A stretch of DNA of 64,000 nucleotides from Teichococcus aestuarii. Its GTDB lineage: Bacteria; Pseudomonadota; Alphaproteobacteria; Acetobacterales; Acetobacteraceae. The position numbers and the translations under genes are program-made. Positions 26,090 through 34,111 of the stretch are shown one piece after another. The first letter of the stretch is position 1. Each line of letters opens with the position of its first letter. The stretch spans positions 124,001-188,000 of the forward strand of contig NZ_PDOA01000007.1 in the NCBI RefSeq assembly GCF_003116135.1, in the 5' to 3' direction. The notes below the pieces were generated by a model, which saw only the letters and a list, made by a program, of their open reading frames with translations, searched no databases and was not told the origin of the DNA.

Positions 26090-27703
26090 ATGAAGACGAG
26101 CATCATCGCCGCCGCCGCCATGATGGCCGCGGCCAGCTGGGCTGGAATGGGCGGCGCGCAGGCGCAGGCACCGCAGAAGGTGCTGCGCATCGCCATGACC
26201 GCCGCCGACGTGCCGACCACCACCGGCATGCCGAACAATGGCTACGAGGGCATGCGCTTCCTCGGCTACCCGGTGTTCGAGAGCCTCGTGCTGTGGGACC
26301 TCTCCAGCCCCGACAGGCTGGCCGGCCTGCGCCCCGGCCTCGCCGAGCGCTGGGAGCAGGACCCCTCCGACCCGAAGAAGTGGGTGTTCCACCTGCGCCG
26401 CGGCGTCAGCTTCCACGATGGCGCGCCGTTCGACGCCGATGCCGTCATCTGGAACATGGACCGCTTCTTCCGGGAAGGCGCGCCGCAGGCCGAGGCGCAG
26501 GGCGCCGCCATCACGCGCGGCCGTGTCGCCGGCCTCGCCGCCTACCGCAAGATCGACGACTTCACGGTGGAGATCGAGACAGCGCGGCCGATCTCCTACT
26601 TCCCCTACCTCTCCGTCTACATCCTCTTCGCTTCGCCCAAGGCGTGGGAGGATGCGGGGCGGGACTGGGCGAAGGTGGCGCTCGCCCCGGCCGGCACGGG
26701 GCCGTTCCGCATCACCCGCTTCGTGCCGCGCCAGAGCGTCGAGCTGACGCGCAACGACAACTACTGGGACACGGCGCGCCGCGCGAAGCTCGACCGCATC
26801 GTGCTGATGCCCGTTCCGGAGGCAACCGCGCGCCTGGCCGCGCTGCGCAGCGGGCAGGTGGACTGGATCGAGGTGCCGCCGCCGGATGGCATCCCCTCGC
26901 TGAAGCAGGCCGGCTTCCAGGTGGTGACCAATTCCTACCCGCATGTCTGGCCCTGGGTCTTCGCCGCCGGCAAGGCGGGCAGCCCGGTGACCGATGTGCG
27001 GGTGCGTCAGGCGCTGAACTACTGCTTCGACCGCGAGGGGCTGGTGGGCCTGCTGAACGGCACGGCCGAGCCGGCGGTGGGCTTCTACAACAAGAGCAAC
27101 CCTCTCTTCGGCAAGCCTGAGAACGCCTATACGCTGGACCCGAAGCGCGGCCGCGCGCTGCTGGCCGAGGCCGGCTATGGCCCGCAGAAGCCGCTGAAGC
27201 TGGTGGTCGGCATCTCCACCTCCGGCTCCGGCCAGATGCTGCCGCTGCCGATGAACGAGGCGCTGCAGGAATCGCTGCGCGAGCATTGCGGCGTGGAGGT
27301 CAGCTTCCGCACGGTGGAGTGGAACACGCTGCTCGGCGCGCAGCGCGCGGCACCGGACCAGCCGGCCTGGCTGGGGGCGGATGCGGTCAACATCTCGCTC
27401 GTCTCCTCCGACCCGTCGCAGATGGCGCGCTGGTTCCTCGGCGCCAACGCCGCGCCGCGCGGCTCGAATGCCGGCCACTGGATAGACCCGGCCTTCGACG
27501 AGGCGTTCCGCCGCATCGAGACCACCAGCGACCCGGCGGAATCCCAGGCCGCCATCCGCGCCGCGCATGAGCGCCTGGTCGATGGCGCCCCCTGGCTCTA
27601 CGTGGTGCACGACCTCAACCCGCGCGCCATGTCCAGCCGCGTCACCGGCTTCGTCTCGGCCCAGTCCTGGTTCCAGGACCTGACGCGGGTGGACATGAAA
27701 TGA
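26090..27703 (+). CDS. peptide/nickel-type ABC transporter substrate-binding protein
   Basis: This 537-residue family-5 binding protein has an N-terminal signal (residues 1-26, ending AQAQA). Hallmarks are LRPGLAERWEQDPSDPKKWVFHLRRGVSFHDG, given by its ends, at about 76-107, TGPFRITRF near 203-211 and VRVRQALNYCFDREGLVG near 302-319. The start ATG follows an in-frame GTG at 26087. It overlaps the amidase gene by 4 bp. No permease or ATPase genes follow, so it must share a transporter or be a stand-alone component. Its neighbours suggest the substrate is an amide or peptide-like compound. Confidence 0.85.
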   Translation: MKTSIIAAAAMMAAASWAGMGGAQAQAPQKVLRIAMTAADVPTTTGMPNNGYEGMRFLGYPVFESLVLWDLSSPDRLAGLRPGLAERWEQDPSDPKKWVFHLRRGVSFHDGAPFDADAVIWNMDRFFREGAPQAEAQGAAITRGRVAGLAAYRKIDDFTVEIETARPISYFPYLSVYILFASPKAWEDAGRDWAKVALAPAGTGPFRITRFVPRQSVELTRNDNYWDTARRAKLDRIVLMPVPEATARLAALRSGQVDWIEVPPPDGIPSLKQAGFQVVTNSYPHVWPWVFAAGKAGSPVTDVRVRQALNYCFDREGLVGLLNGTAEPAVGFYNKSNPLFGKPENAYTLDPKRGRALLAEAGYGPQKPLKLVVGISTSGSGQMLPLPMNEALQESLREHCGVEVSFRTVEWNTLLGAQRAAPDQPAWLGADAVNISLVSSDPSQMARWFLGANAAPRGSNAGHWIDPAFDEAFRRIETTSDPAESQAAIRAAHERLVDGAPWLYVVHDLNPRAMSSRVTGFVSAQSWFQDLTRVDMK

Positions 27704-29124
27704 GCGGCGAGACCCCGCTGCACTTCAGGACCATCGCCGAGCTCTCGGCGCTGATCCGCGACCGGCGGCTCTCGCCGGTCGAACTGATGCAGAGCTGCCT
27801 CGACCGCATCCACGCGCTGGACGGGCGGCTGAACAGTGTGCTGCTGCTGCTGGAGGAGCCGGCCCTGGCGGCGGCGCGCCAGGCGGAGGCGGAGATCGCC
27901 GCCGGGCGCTGGCGCGGGCCGCTGCACGGCATTCCCATCGGCATCAAGGACATCTACGAGACGGCCGGCATCCCCACCACCGGCCACTCCGCCCTGTTCC
28001 GCGACCATGTGCCGGCGGAGGACGCCACCACCATCCGCCGCCTGCGCGAGGCGGGGGCGGTGCTGTTCGGCAAGCTCTCCACCTGGGAATTCGCCATCGG
28101 CGGCACCTCCTTCGACCTGCCCTGGCCGCCGGCGCGCAACCCGTGGGACACGGAGCGCGACCCCACCGGCTCCTCCACCGGCTCGGCGGTGGCCGTGGCG
28201 GCGGGGCTGTGCCCGGGCGCCATGGGCACCGACACGGGCGGCTCGATCCGCGCCCCCGCCGCCTGGTGCGGCATCGCCGGCCACAAGCCGACCTACGGGC
28301 TGGTCAGCCGGCGCGGCGTGCTGCCGCTGGCCTTCTCGCTCGATCATGCCGGGCCGATGTGCTGGACCGCCGAGGATTGCGCGCTGATGATGGCGGTGCT
28401 GGCGGGGCATGACCCGCTGGACCCCGGCAGCGCCGACGTGCCGGTGCCGGATTTCTCGGCCGCGCTCGGCGATCCGGGCAGCCTCGCCGGGCTGCGCGTC
28501 GGCGTGGTGCGCCACTTCTACGAGGAGGACGTGCCCTGCGAGCCGGCGGTGCTGGCGGGGGTGGAGGATGCGCTGCGCGCGCTGCGCGGCCTCGGCGCCA
28601 CCCTCACCGATGTGCGGCTCTCGCCCTTCGGCCTGTGGAGCGCGGTGGGCAACCTGATCTCGCGCGCCGAATCCTACGCCGTGCACGCGGAATCGCTGAA
28701 GGCGACGCCGGAGCTGTATGGCAGCTATGGCCGCCGCCGGCTGATGGCCGGCGCCTTCGTCTCCTCGGCCGACTACATCAACGCCCAGCGCGAGCGCGGG
28801 CGGCTGGTGGAGGAGGTGCGGGCGGCGCTGCGCGAGGTGGACGTGCTGGTCTTCCCCTCGGCGCGCGACGTGGCGGGGCCGATGGGGGTGGACATGCTGG
28901 GCGCGGCGCTGCCGCCCTTCTTCAGCCGGCCCTTCAACCTGACGGGCAGCCCGGCCGTCTCGGTATGCAGCGGCTTCTCGGCGGAGGGGCTGCCGGTGAG
29001 CCTGCAGATCGGCGGCCGTGCCTTCGAGGACCCGCTGGTGCTGAAGGTGGGCAGCGCGGTGGAGCGGGCGCTCGGCACCCGCGCGCGGCGCCCCGCGCTG
29101 GCGATGGCGGAGATGGCGGCATGA
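27700..29124 (+). CDS. amidase, amidase-signature family
   Basis: This 474-residue hydrolase has the Ser-cisSer-Lys triad region: the Lys in PIGIKDIYETAG near residue 83, the cis-Ser in GSSTGSAVAVAAG near 155-167 and the nucleophile Ser in TDTGGSIRAPA near 175-185. It hydrolyses a carboxamide, releasing ammonia or an amine. ATG overlaps the binding-protein stop (ATGA), and the small AtzG-like gene overlaps its own stop. This order resembles AtzE-AtzG amidohydrolase pairs. The substrate is probably the compound captured by the upstream binding protein. Confidence 0.85.
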   Translation: MSGETPLHFRTIAELSALIRDRRLSPVELMQSCLDRIHALDGRLNSVLLLLEEPALAAARQAEAEIAAGRWRGPLHGIPIGIKDIYETAGIPTTGHSALFRDHVPAEDATTIRRLREAGAVLFGKLSTWEFAIGGTSFDLPWPPARNPWDTERDPTGSSTGSAVAVAAGLCPGAMGTDTGGSIRAPAAWCGIAGHKPTYGLVSRRGVLPLAFSLDHAGPMCWTAEDCALMMAVLAGHDPLDPGSADVPVPDFSAALGDPGSLAGLRVGVVRHFYEEDVPCEPAVLAGVEDALRALRGLGATLTDVRLSPFGLWSAVGNLISRAESYAVHAESLKATPELYGSYGRRRLMAGAFVSSADYINAQRERGRLVEEVRAALREVDVLVFPSARDVAGPMGVDMLGAALPPFFSRPFNLTGSPAVSVCSGFSAEGLPVSLQIGGRAFEDPLVLKVGSAVERALGTRARRPALAMAEMAA

Positions 29125-29324
29125 GCGACGGCTTCGCGCAGCGCCTGCGCGCCCTGGGCCTCTCCGTGCCCGAGAGCGAGATCGCGCCGCTGGAGCGCAT
29201 GGTGATGGACCTGGAGGCGGCCGCGAAGCTGCTGCGGGTGCCGCGCCCCGTCGCGCAGGAGCCGGTGACGGTGTTCCGGCTGGAGCATCCGGTGCCCGCG
29301 CCGGATCACGCCGGCCGCGGGTAG
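29121..29324 (+). CDS. AtzG-like / GatC-like small amidase partner
   Basis: This 67-residue protein starts at an ATGA overlap with the amidase stop. Its sequence, with two amphipathic helices (GFAQRLRALGLSVPESEIAP and a following LERMVMDLEAAAKLLR helix) and an extended FRLEHP tail, fits the GatC/AtzG fold. That fold wraps around and stabilises amidase-signature subunits. It is probably a dedicated partner of the amidase. The length of about 67 residues matches AtzG. Confidence 0.7.
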   Translation: MSDGFAQRLRALGLSVPESEIAPLERMVMDLEAAAKLLRVPRPVAQEPVTVFRLEHPVPAPDHAGRG

Positions 29325-29644
29325 AGGGTCGCCGGGGGGCGAAGCGCGCTTCCCGGTTCTCGTACGGCCGCCCGAGGCTGCCAGAGGCCATGCCGCCTCC
29401 GGCGGCCCTTTCGCGCCGCCCCCGCCATGTCGCTGCCGGCGTGGCAGGCGGCAGGTGGTGGGCGGCGCGGGCCGGATGACAGCGCCGCCATCTCCATCAA
29501 CTTTGCTTCCGCCGGCCGCGACAGGCTGGTGAATCCTGGCGCCGGCTGGCCTCGCGGTCCCGGAGCACGCTTGCATCGCCGCGTCAGAATGGCATTATTC
29601 TGTATACCGCCGAGTGTATCAGGCCAAAAGACGAGGATACGTTC
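29325..29644 (+). other. intergenic region upstream of the TRAP operon
   Basis: This 320-bp stretch has no convincing gene. The first 250 bp are GC-rich without a clear signal. The last 70 bp turn AT-rich (TTGCAT at 29571, CATTATTCTGTATACC at 29593-29608, then GTGTATCA at 29614-29621) and probably hold the TRAP operon promoter. TGTATAC and GTGTATC look like half-sites of a regulator, possibly of the GntR FCD class. Confidence 0.5.
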
Positions 29645-30634
29645 ATGACGAAGATCACCCGCCGCGCGGCCCTGGCCGCGGGCCTGGCCCTGCCATGGCT
29701 GGGCGGCACCGCCCGCGCCCAGGCCACCCGCCTGCGCTTCGCCCACCCCCACCCCGAATCCGACAGCTGGCACCGCGCCGCGCTGCTCTTCGCGCAGACG
29801 CTGAAGGAACGCTCCAACGGCGCGCTGACCGTGCAGGTCTTCGGAAATGGCGCGCTGGGCAGCGACCCCACCACCATCTCCTCCGCGCGCGGCGGCACGC
29901 TCGACATCGCGCTGACGGGCAACCCGTTCTTCACCGGCCTGGCGCCGAAGCTGAACGTGCTCGACCTGCCCTTCCAGTTCCGCGACCGCAAGCATGTGGC
30001 CGCCGTGCTGGACGGCCCGATCGGCGACAAGCTGAAGCCCGAGCTGGAAGCCTCCGGCCTGGTCACGCTGGGCTTCTGGGACATCGGCTTCCGCAACCTG
30101 ACCAATTCCCGGCGCGCGGTGCAGAACGCCGAGGATGTGCGCGGCCTCAAGATCCGCACCACGCCCAACCCGGCGCACATCAAGGCCTTCCAGCTGCTCG
30201 GCGCCAACCCGCTGCCGATGCCCTTCACCGAGCTGTTCACCGCCATGGAGACGCGCACCGTGGACGGGCAGGAGAACCCGACCACGCTGATCCTGAACGC
30301 GCGCTTCCACGAGGTGCAGAAGCATCTCAGCCTGACGCGGCATGCCTACACCGCCGGCATCCTGGCGATGTCGAAGCAGCGGCTGGAGGCGCTGCCGAAG
30401 GCGCAGCAGGATCTGGTGCGCGCCGTCGCTGCCGAGGTCACGCCGAAGCAGCGGCAGATGAACGAGGAGGCCGAGCCCGGCTCCATCGCCAAGCTGAAGC
30501 AGGAGGGGATGCAGGTGGTGGAGGCGCCGGACCGCGATTCCATGGCGAAGATCGTCGCCGAGGCGGTGCGCGACGACTACGCCGGCCGCTACGGCGCCGA
30601 GCTGCCCGAAGCCATCCTCTCCACCGGCGCCTGA
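29645..30634 (+). CDS. TRAP transporter substrate-binding protein, DctP family
   Basis: This 329-residue periplasmic receptor has a Tat-like signal (ITRRAALAAGLALP, cleavage near ARAQA-T). The conserved DctP features include LDLPFQFRDRKHV near 101-113 and the FRNLTNSRRAVQNAEDVRGLKIRT segment near 148-171 with the substrate-carboxylate Arg, plus a PLPMPFTELFTAMETRTVDGQENP region near 188-210. It binds a carboxylic acid and hands it to the DctQM permease encoded downstream after the cyclase gene. Confidence 0.9.
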   Translation: MTKITRRAALAAGLALPWLGGTARAQATRLRFAHPHPESDSWHRAALLFAQTLKERSNGALTVQVFGNGALGSDPTTISSARGGTLDIALTGNPFFTGLAPKLNVLDLPFQFRDRKHVAAVLDGPIGDKLKPELEASGLVTLGFWDIGFRNLTNSRRAVQNAEDVRGLKIRTTPNPAHIKAFQLLGANPLPMPFTELFTAMETRTVDGQENPTTLILNARFHEVQKHLSLTRHAYTAGILAMSKQRLEALPKAQQDLVRAVAAEVTPKQRQMNEEAEPGSIAKLKQEGMQVVEAPDRDSMAKIVAEAVRDDYAGRYGAELPEAILSTGA

Positions 30635-30665
30635 ATCGCCGCACCAGCCTGGGAGTAGCGGCGCG

Positions 30666-31349
30666 ATGCGCCTGATCGACCTTTCCATGCCCATCGCGCC
30701 GCATTTCCGCTGGCGTACGCAGATCGCCATCGCCGGCGACATCGCCGCCGGCGACCAGTTCCGCATCAGCCGCCTGGATGGCCCCTGCCATGGCTTCAGC
30801 CATGTCGACGCGCAGGCGCACATCCTGGCCGATGCCCCCACTATCGAGAGCACGCCGCTCGACCGCGTGGTGGGGCCGGCGCGCATCCTGAACCTGCGCG
30901 ACGCGCCGGCCAACGCGGCGATCGACGCGGCGCGGCTGCGCGCCGCCGATCCCGGCGGGCCGGAGGGCGAGATCCTGCTGCTCTCCGCCGGCTGGGACCG
31001 CCAGCGGGACTACAACACCCGCGAATTCTGGACCGAGGCCCCCTGGCTGACCCGCGACGCGGCGGAGCACCTCGCCACGCTGCGGCCGAAGGCGGTGGCC
31101 TTCGACTTCCCGCAGGACTTCCCCATCCGCCTGCTGCTGGACCAGCAGGAGGTGCCCTTCGACCAGCACGTGACGCACGACGTGCTGCTGCGCCACGGCG
31201 TCACCCTCATCGAGTACCTGGTGAACACCAGCGCCCTGGCCGGGCCGCGCACCTTCCTCTGCGCCGCGCCGCTGCTGATCCCGGGCGCCGATGGCGCGCC
31301 GGCGCGGATCTTCGCCATCGAGGGATTGCCGGAGGGCCTTCCCGCATGA
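30666..31349 (+). CDS. cyclase family (KynB-like) metal hydrolase
   Basis: This 227-residue protein has the HGFSHVDAQAH motif at about 44-54, corresponding to the HxGTHxDxPxH zinc motif of the cyclase/kynurenine formamidase family, and FDQHVTHDVLLRHGVTLIEYL near 162-182. Members hydrolyse N-formylkynurenine, isatin or related amides and lactones. The gene sits inside a TRAP operon, between the binding protein and DctQ (overlap of 4 bp), so it probably processes the imported acid or generates it. Substrate unknown. Confidence 0.82.
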   Translation: MRLIDLSMPIAPHFRWRTQIAIAGDIAAGDQFRISRLDGPCHGFSHVDAQAHILADAPTIESTPLDRVVGPARILNLRDAPANAAIDAARLRAADPGGPEGEILLLSAGWDRQRDYNTREFWTEAPWLTRDAAEHLATLRPKAVAFDFPQDFPIRLLLDQQEVPFDQHVTHDVLLRHGVTLIEYLVNTSALAGPRTFLCAAPLLIPGADGAPARIFAIEGLPEGLPA

Positions 31350-31852
31350 TCGGGCGCCTGGCCGACCGCGCCTTCTCCCTGGCGGAGTGGCTGCTGGTGC
31401 TGGCGCTGGGGGCCATGGTGATCATGGTGTTCGGCAATGTGGTGCTGCGCTACGCCTTCGATTCCGGCATCACCGTCAGCGACGAGCTGTCGCGCCTGCT
31501 GTTCGTCTGGCTCACCTTCCTCGGCGCCGTGGTGGTGCTGCGGCAGGGCGGGCATCTGGGCTTCGACCTGGTGACGAACGCGCTGCCGAAGGCGGGCCGG
31601 CGTGTCTGCCGCATCGTCTCCGACCTGCTGATGCTGCTCTGCTGCGGCGTCTTCCTGTGGGGCGCCTGGGCGCAGGCGGCGATGAACATGGGCAACCTGG
31701 CGCCCGTCTCCGGCGTGCCGCTGGGCTGGACCTATGCGGCGGCGGTGGTGGCTGGGGCCGGCCTCGGCCTCGTCGCCCTGGCCGATCTCGCCGCGGCCCT
31801 GGCCGGGCGCGAGCCGCCGGCGCGCGACATGGAAGGGGAGGCGGGGGCATGA
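31346..31852 (+). CDS. TRAP transporter small permease, DctQ family
   Basis: This 168-residue membrane protein has four hydrophobic helices, beginning at about residue 12, with the GITVSDELSRLLFVWLTFLGA segment near 40-60 that is characteristic of DctQ. It overlaps the cyclase stop (ATGA) and the DctM start (ATGA). It couples the binding protein to the large permease. Confidence 0.88.
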   Translation: MIGRLADRAFSLAEWLLVLALGAMVIMVFGNVVLRYAFDSGITVSDELSRLLFVWLTFLGAVVVLRQGGHLGFDLVTNALPKAGRRVCRIVSDLLMLLCCGVFLWGAWAQAAMNMGNLAPVSGVPLGWTYAAAVVAGAGLGLVALADLAAALAGREPPARDMEGEAGA

Positions 31853-33126
31853 CGCTCCTCATCTTCGCCGGCGTGCTGCTCGCCGCCATGTCGCTCGGCA
31901 TGCCGATCGCCTTCGCGCTGATGGTCTCATCCCTGGCGCTGATGTGGCACCTGGACGCCTTCGACGCGCAGGGCCTGGCGTTGCAGATGATCAACGGCGC
32001 GGATAGCTTCCCGCTGCTGGCCATCCCCTTCTTCATGCTGGCCGGCGAGGCGATGAACGCCGGCGGCCTCTCGCGCCGGCTGGTCGGGCTGGGGATGAAG
32101 CTGGTCGGCCATGTGCGCGGCGGGCTGGGCTATGTGGCGGTCATCGCCGCCATCTTCCTCGCCTCCCTCTCCGGCTCGGCGGTGGCCGACACGGCGGCGC
32201 TGGCGGCGGTGCTGCTGCCGGTGATGAAGCAGGCCGGGCACGACGTGCCGCGCTCGGCCGGGCTGATGGCGGCGGGCGGCATCATCGCCCCCGTCATCCC
32301 GCCCTCGATCGGCTACATCGTCTTCGGCGTGGCGGCGAATGTCTCCATCACCTCGCTGTTCCTGGCCGGCATCGTGCCGGGCATCCTGATGGGGCTGGCG
32401 CTGGCGGTCACCTGGGCGGTCTGCGCCCGCAACGAGGGGGCGGCGGTGCTGCCGCGGGCGAGCTGGGCCGAGCGACTGCAGGCGCTGAAGGAGGCGGGGC
32501 TGGCGCTCGGCCTGCCGGCGCTGATCATCGGCGGCCTGCGCTTCGGCATCTTCACGCCCACCGAGGCGGCGGTGGTCGCGGCGGTCTATGCGCTGGCGGT
32601 GGGCATGCTGGTCTATCGCGAGCTGCACCCGCGCGACCTGCCGAAGGTCATGCTGGCCGCCGTGCGGACCAGCGCGGCGGTGATGTTCCTGGTGGCCGCG
32701 GCCGCTGTCTCCGCCTACCTCATCACCATCGCCGACATCCCCGGCGAGGTGCGCGGCCTGCTCGAGCCCTTCATGGGCGAGCGCATCCTCCTGATGCTGG
32801 CGATCATGCTGCTGGTGGTGGTGGTGGGCACGGCGCTCGACTTCATCCCCACCATCCTGATCCTGACGCCGGTGCTGATGCCCATCGTGCGCGAGGCGGG
32901 GATCGACCCGGTCTATTTCGGCGTGCTGTTCATCATGAACAACGCCATCGGCCTGCTGACGCCGCCGGTGGGCACGGTGCTGAACGTGGTCTGCTCGGTG
33001 GGGCGGGTCCGCATGGGCGCGGTGGTGCGGGGCGTGATGCCTTTCCTCACCGCGCAGATCGTGGTGCTGCTGGCGCTGGTGATGATGCCCTGGCTGGTGC
33101 TCGGCCCGCTGCGCTGGATGCGCTGA
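31849..33126 (+). CDS. TRAP transporter large permease, DctM family
   Basis: This 425-residue integral membrane protein has about twelve helices. Conserved stretches include PLLAIPFFMLAGEAMNAGG near 55-73, LASLSGSAVADTAALAAVLLP near 104-124 and PPSIGYIVFGVAANVSI near 148-164. It is the Na+-dependent secondary transporter of the DctPQM complex. It ends before copy 3 of the GAATTC hairpin element, shared with the convergent amidohydrolase. Confidence 0.92.
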   Translation: MTLLIFAGVLLAAMSLGMPIAFALMVSSLALMWHLDAFDAQGLALQMINGADSFPLLAIPFFMLAGEAMNAGGLSRRLVGLGMKLVGHVRGGLGYVAVIAAIFLASLSGSAVADTAALAAVLLPVMKQAGHDVPRSAGLMAAGGIIAPVIPPSIGYIVFGVAANVSITSLFLAGIVPGILMGLALAVTWAVCARNEGAAVLPRASWAERLQALKEAGLALGLPALIIGGLRFGIFTPTEAAVVAAVYALAVGMLVYRELHPRDLPKVMLAAVRTSAAVMFLVAAAAVSAYLITIADIPGEVRGLLEPFMGERILLMLAIMLLVVVVGTALDFIPTILILTPVLMPIVREAGIDPVYFGVLFIMNNAIGLLTPPVGTVLNVVCSVGRVRMGAVVRGVMPFLTAQIVVLLALVMMPWLVLGPLRWMR

Positions 33127-33133
33127 AGACGGG

Positions 33134-33189
33134 CAGAGAAAAGAAGAGGGGGCACCGGGGGAGAATTCATTCTCCCCCAGCCTTTCTTC
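33134..33189 (+). repeat. dispersed GAATTC-core hairpin element, copy 3 (terminator-like)
   Basis: The A-rich lead CAGAGAAAAGAAGAGGGGG is followed by hairpin arms GGGGGAGAAT and ATTCTCCCCC (33157-33166 and 33169-33178), then CCTTTCTT. It lies just after dctM and at the end of the convergent amidohydrolase gene. Same family as the copies at 6626 and 8526. Confidence 0.7.
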
Positions 33190-34111
33190 ATCCCGCTGCC
33201 GGAAGGCCGAGCCGGTAGAGCCGGATGGCGTTGTCGTGGAACAGCGCAAGCTGCTCTGCCCAGGGCAGGTCCTCGACGGCGGCGCGGAAGCCGTCGAAAA
33301 TGGTCTCGAAGCTGCCGCACAGCCCGTCCACCGGGAAGTTGGAGGCGAACAGGCAGCGCCCGGCCCCGAAGATCTCGATCGTCTCGCGGATGATGGCGCG
33401 GTTGTCCTCCAGCCGCCAGGGCCGCCCTGGCAGCCCGAGGCCGGAGATCTTCACCCAGACCTGCGGCGCCGTGGCGAGCCGCCGCATCGCCGCCCGCCAG
33501 CCGGCCAGCCCTTCCTCGCTGCGGTCGGAGGGCAGGCCGGTGTGGTTGAGCACCAGCGGCGTCTCCGGGTGCGCCGCGACCAAGTCGAGCGCCTCGTCAA
33601 GATGCCACCAGGGCGTCTGCAGCTCGAAGTGCAGCCCGTGCGCGGCGAGGCGCGCATAGCCGGCGCGCCAGCGCGGGTCGCCCATCGAGCCGGGGGCGCC
33701 GCGCTCCACCTGGGCGGGGGAGGGGGCGGCGCGCGGCTTGTGCCGCACTCCCTTCACCAGCGGCAGCGCGGCCTGGGCGGCCAGCACCGCCTCCACATCC
33801 GCCCGGTCCAGCCAGGCCTGGGCGACATGCGCGGCCGGCCGCCCGGTGCGCGCCGCCAGCCCGGCCATCCACCGGCTCTCGCCGGTGGGGTCGGCCGGGT
33901 TCCATTCCCCCTCCATCGTCACGCTGGCGACGACGCGGTGGTGGCCGGTCAGCGCGTCGTAATCCTCCGGCAGGAAGGGCCGGCCGCGCATGGCGCCATA
34001 GTCGCCATAGCGGAAGGGGATCATCGGCCGGCGAGGGTCCAGCCAGGGGTAGTCGTTGCGCACCGGGTCCCAGAAATGGTGGTGCGCGTCGATGACCGGC
34101 AGGTCACGCAT
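33188..34111 (-). CDS. amidohydrolase family protein (fuconolactonase / PDC hydrolase-like)
   Basis: This 307-residue TIM-barrel hydrolase carries the DAHHHFWDP motif at residues 8-16 that is typical of the amidohydrolase-2 subfamily (2-pyrone-4,6-dicarboxylate hydrolase, L-fucono-1,5-lactonase). VKGVRHKPR is near 118, LVLNHTGLPS near 185-194 and the LFASNFPVDGLCGS region, with its terminal Asp, near 250-263. The stop of tctA lies inside its first codons (overlap 8 bp), so it is the distal gene of the tct operon. It probably opens a lactone imported by TctABC. Confidence 0.84.
   Translation of the reverse strand: MRDLPVIDAHHHFWDPVRNDYPWLDPRRPMIPFRYGDYGAMRGRPFLPEDYDALTGHHRVVASVTMEGEWNPADPTGESRWMAGLAARTGRPAAHVAQAWLDRADVEAVLAAQAALPLVKGVRHKPRAAPSPAQVERGAPGSMGDPRWRAGYARLAAHGLHFELQTPWWHLDEALDLVAAHPETPLVLNHTGLPSDRSEEGLAGWRAAMRRLATAPQVWVKISGLGLPGRPWRLEDNRAIIRETIEIFGAGRCLFASNFPVDGLCGSFETIFDGFRAAVEDLPWAEQLALFHDNAIRLYRLGLPAAG

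Noticed and set aside
29427-29648. 73-codon frame before the TRAP operon
   Set aside because: No good ribosome-binding site, no family features, and it overlaps the likely promoter and the dctP start.
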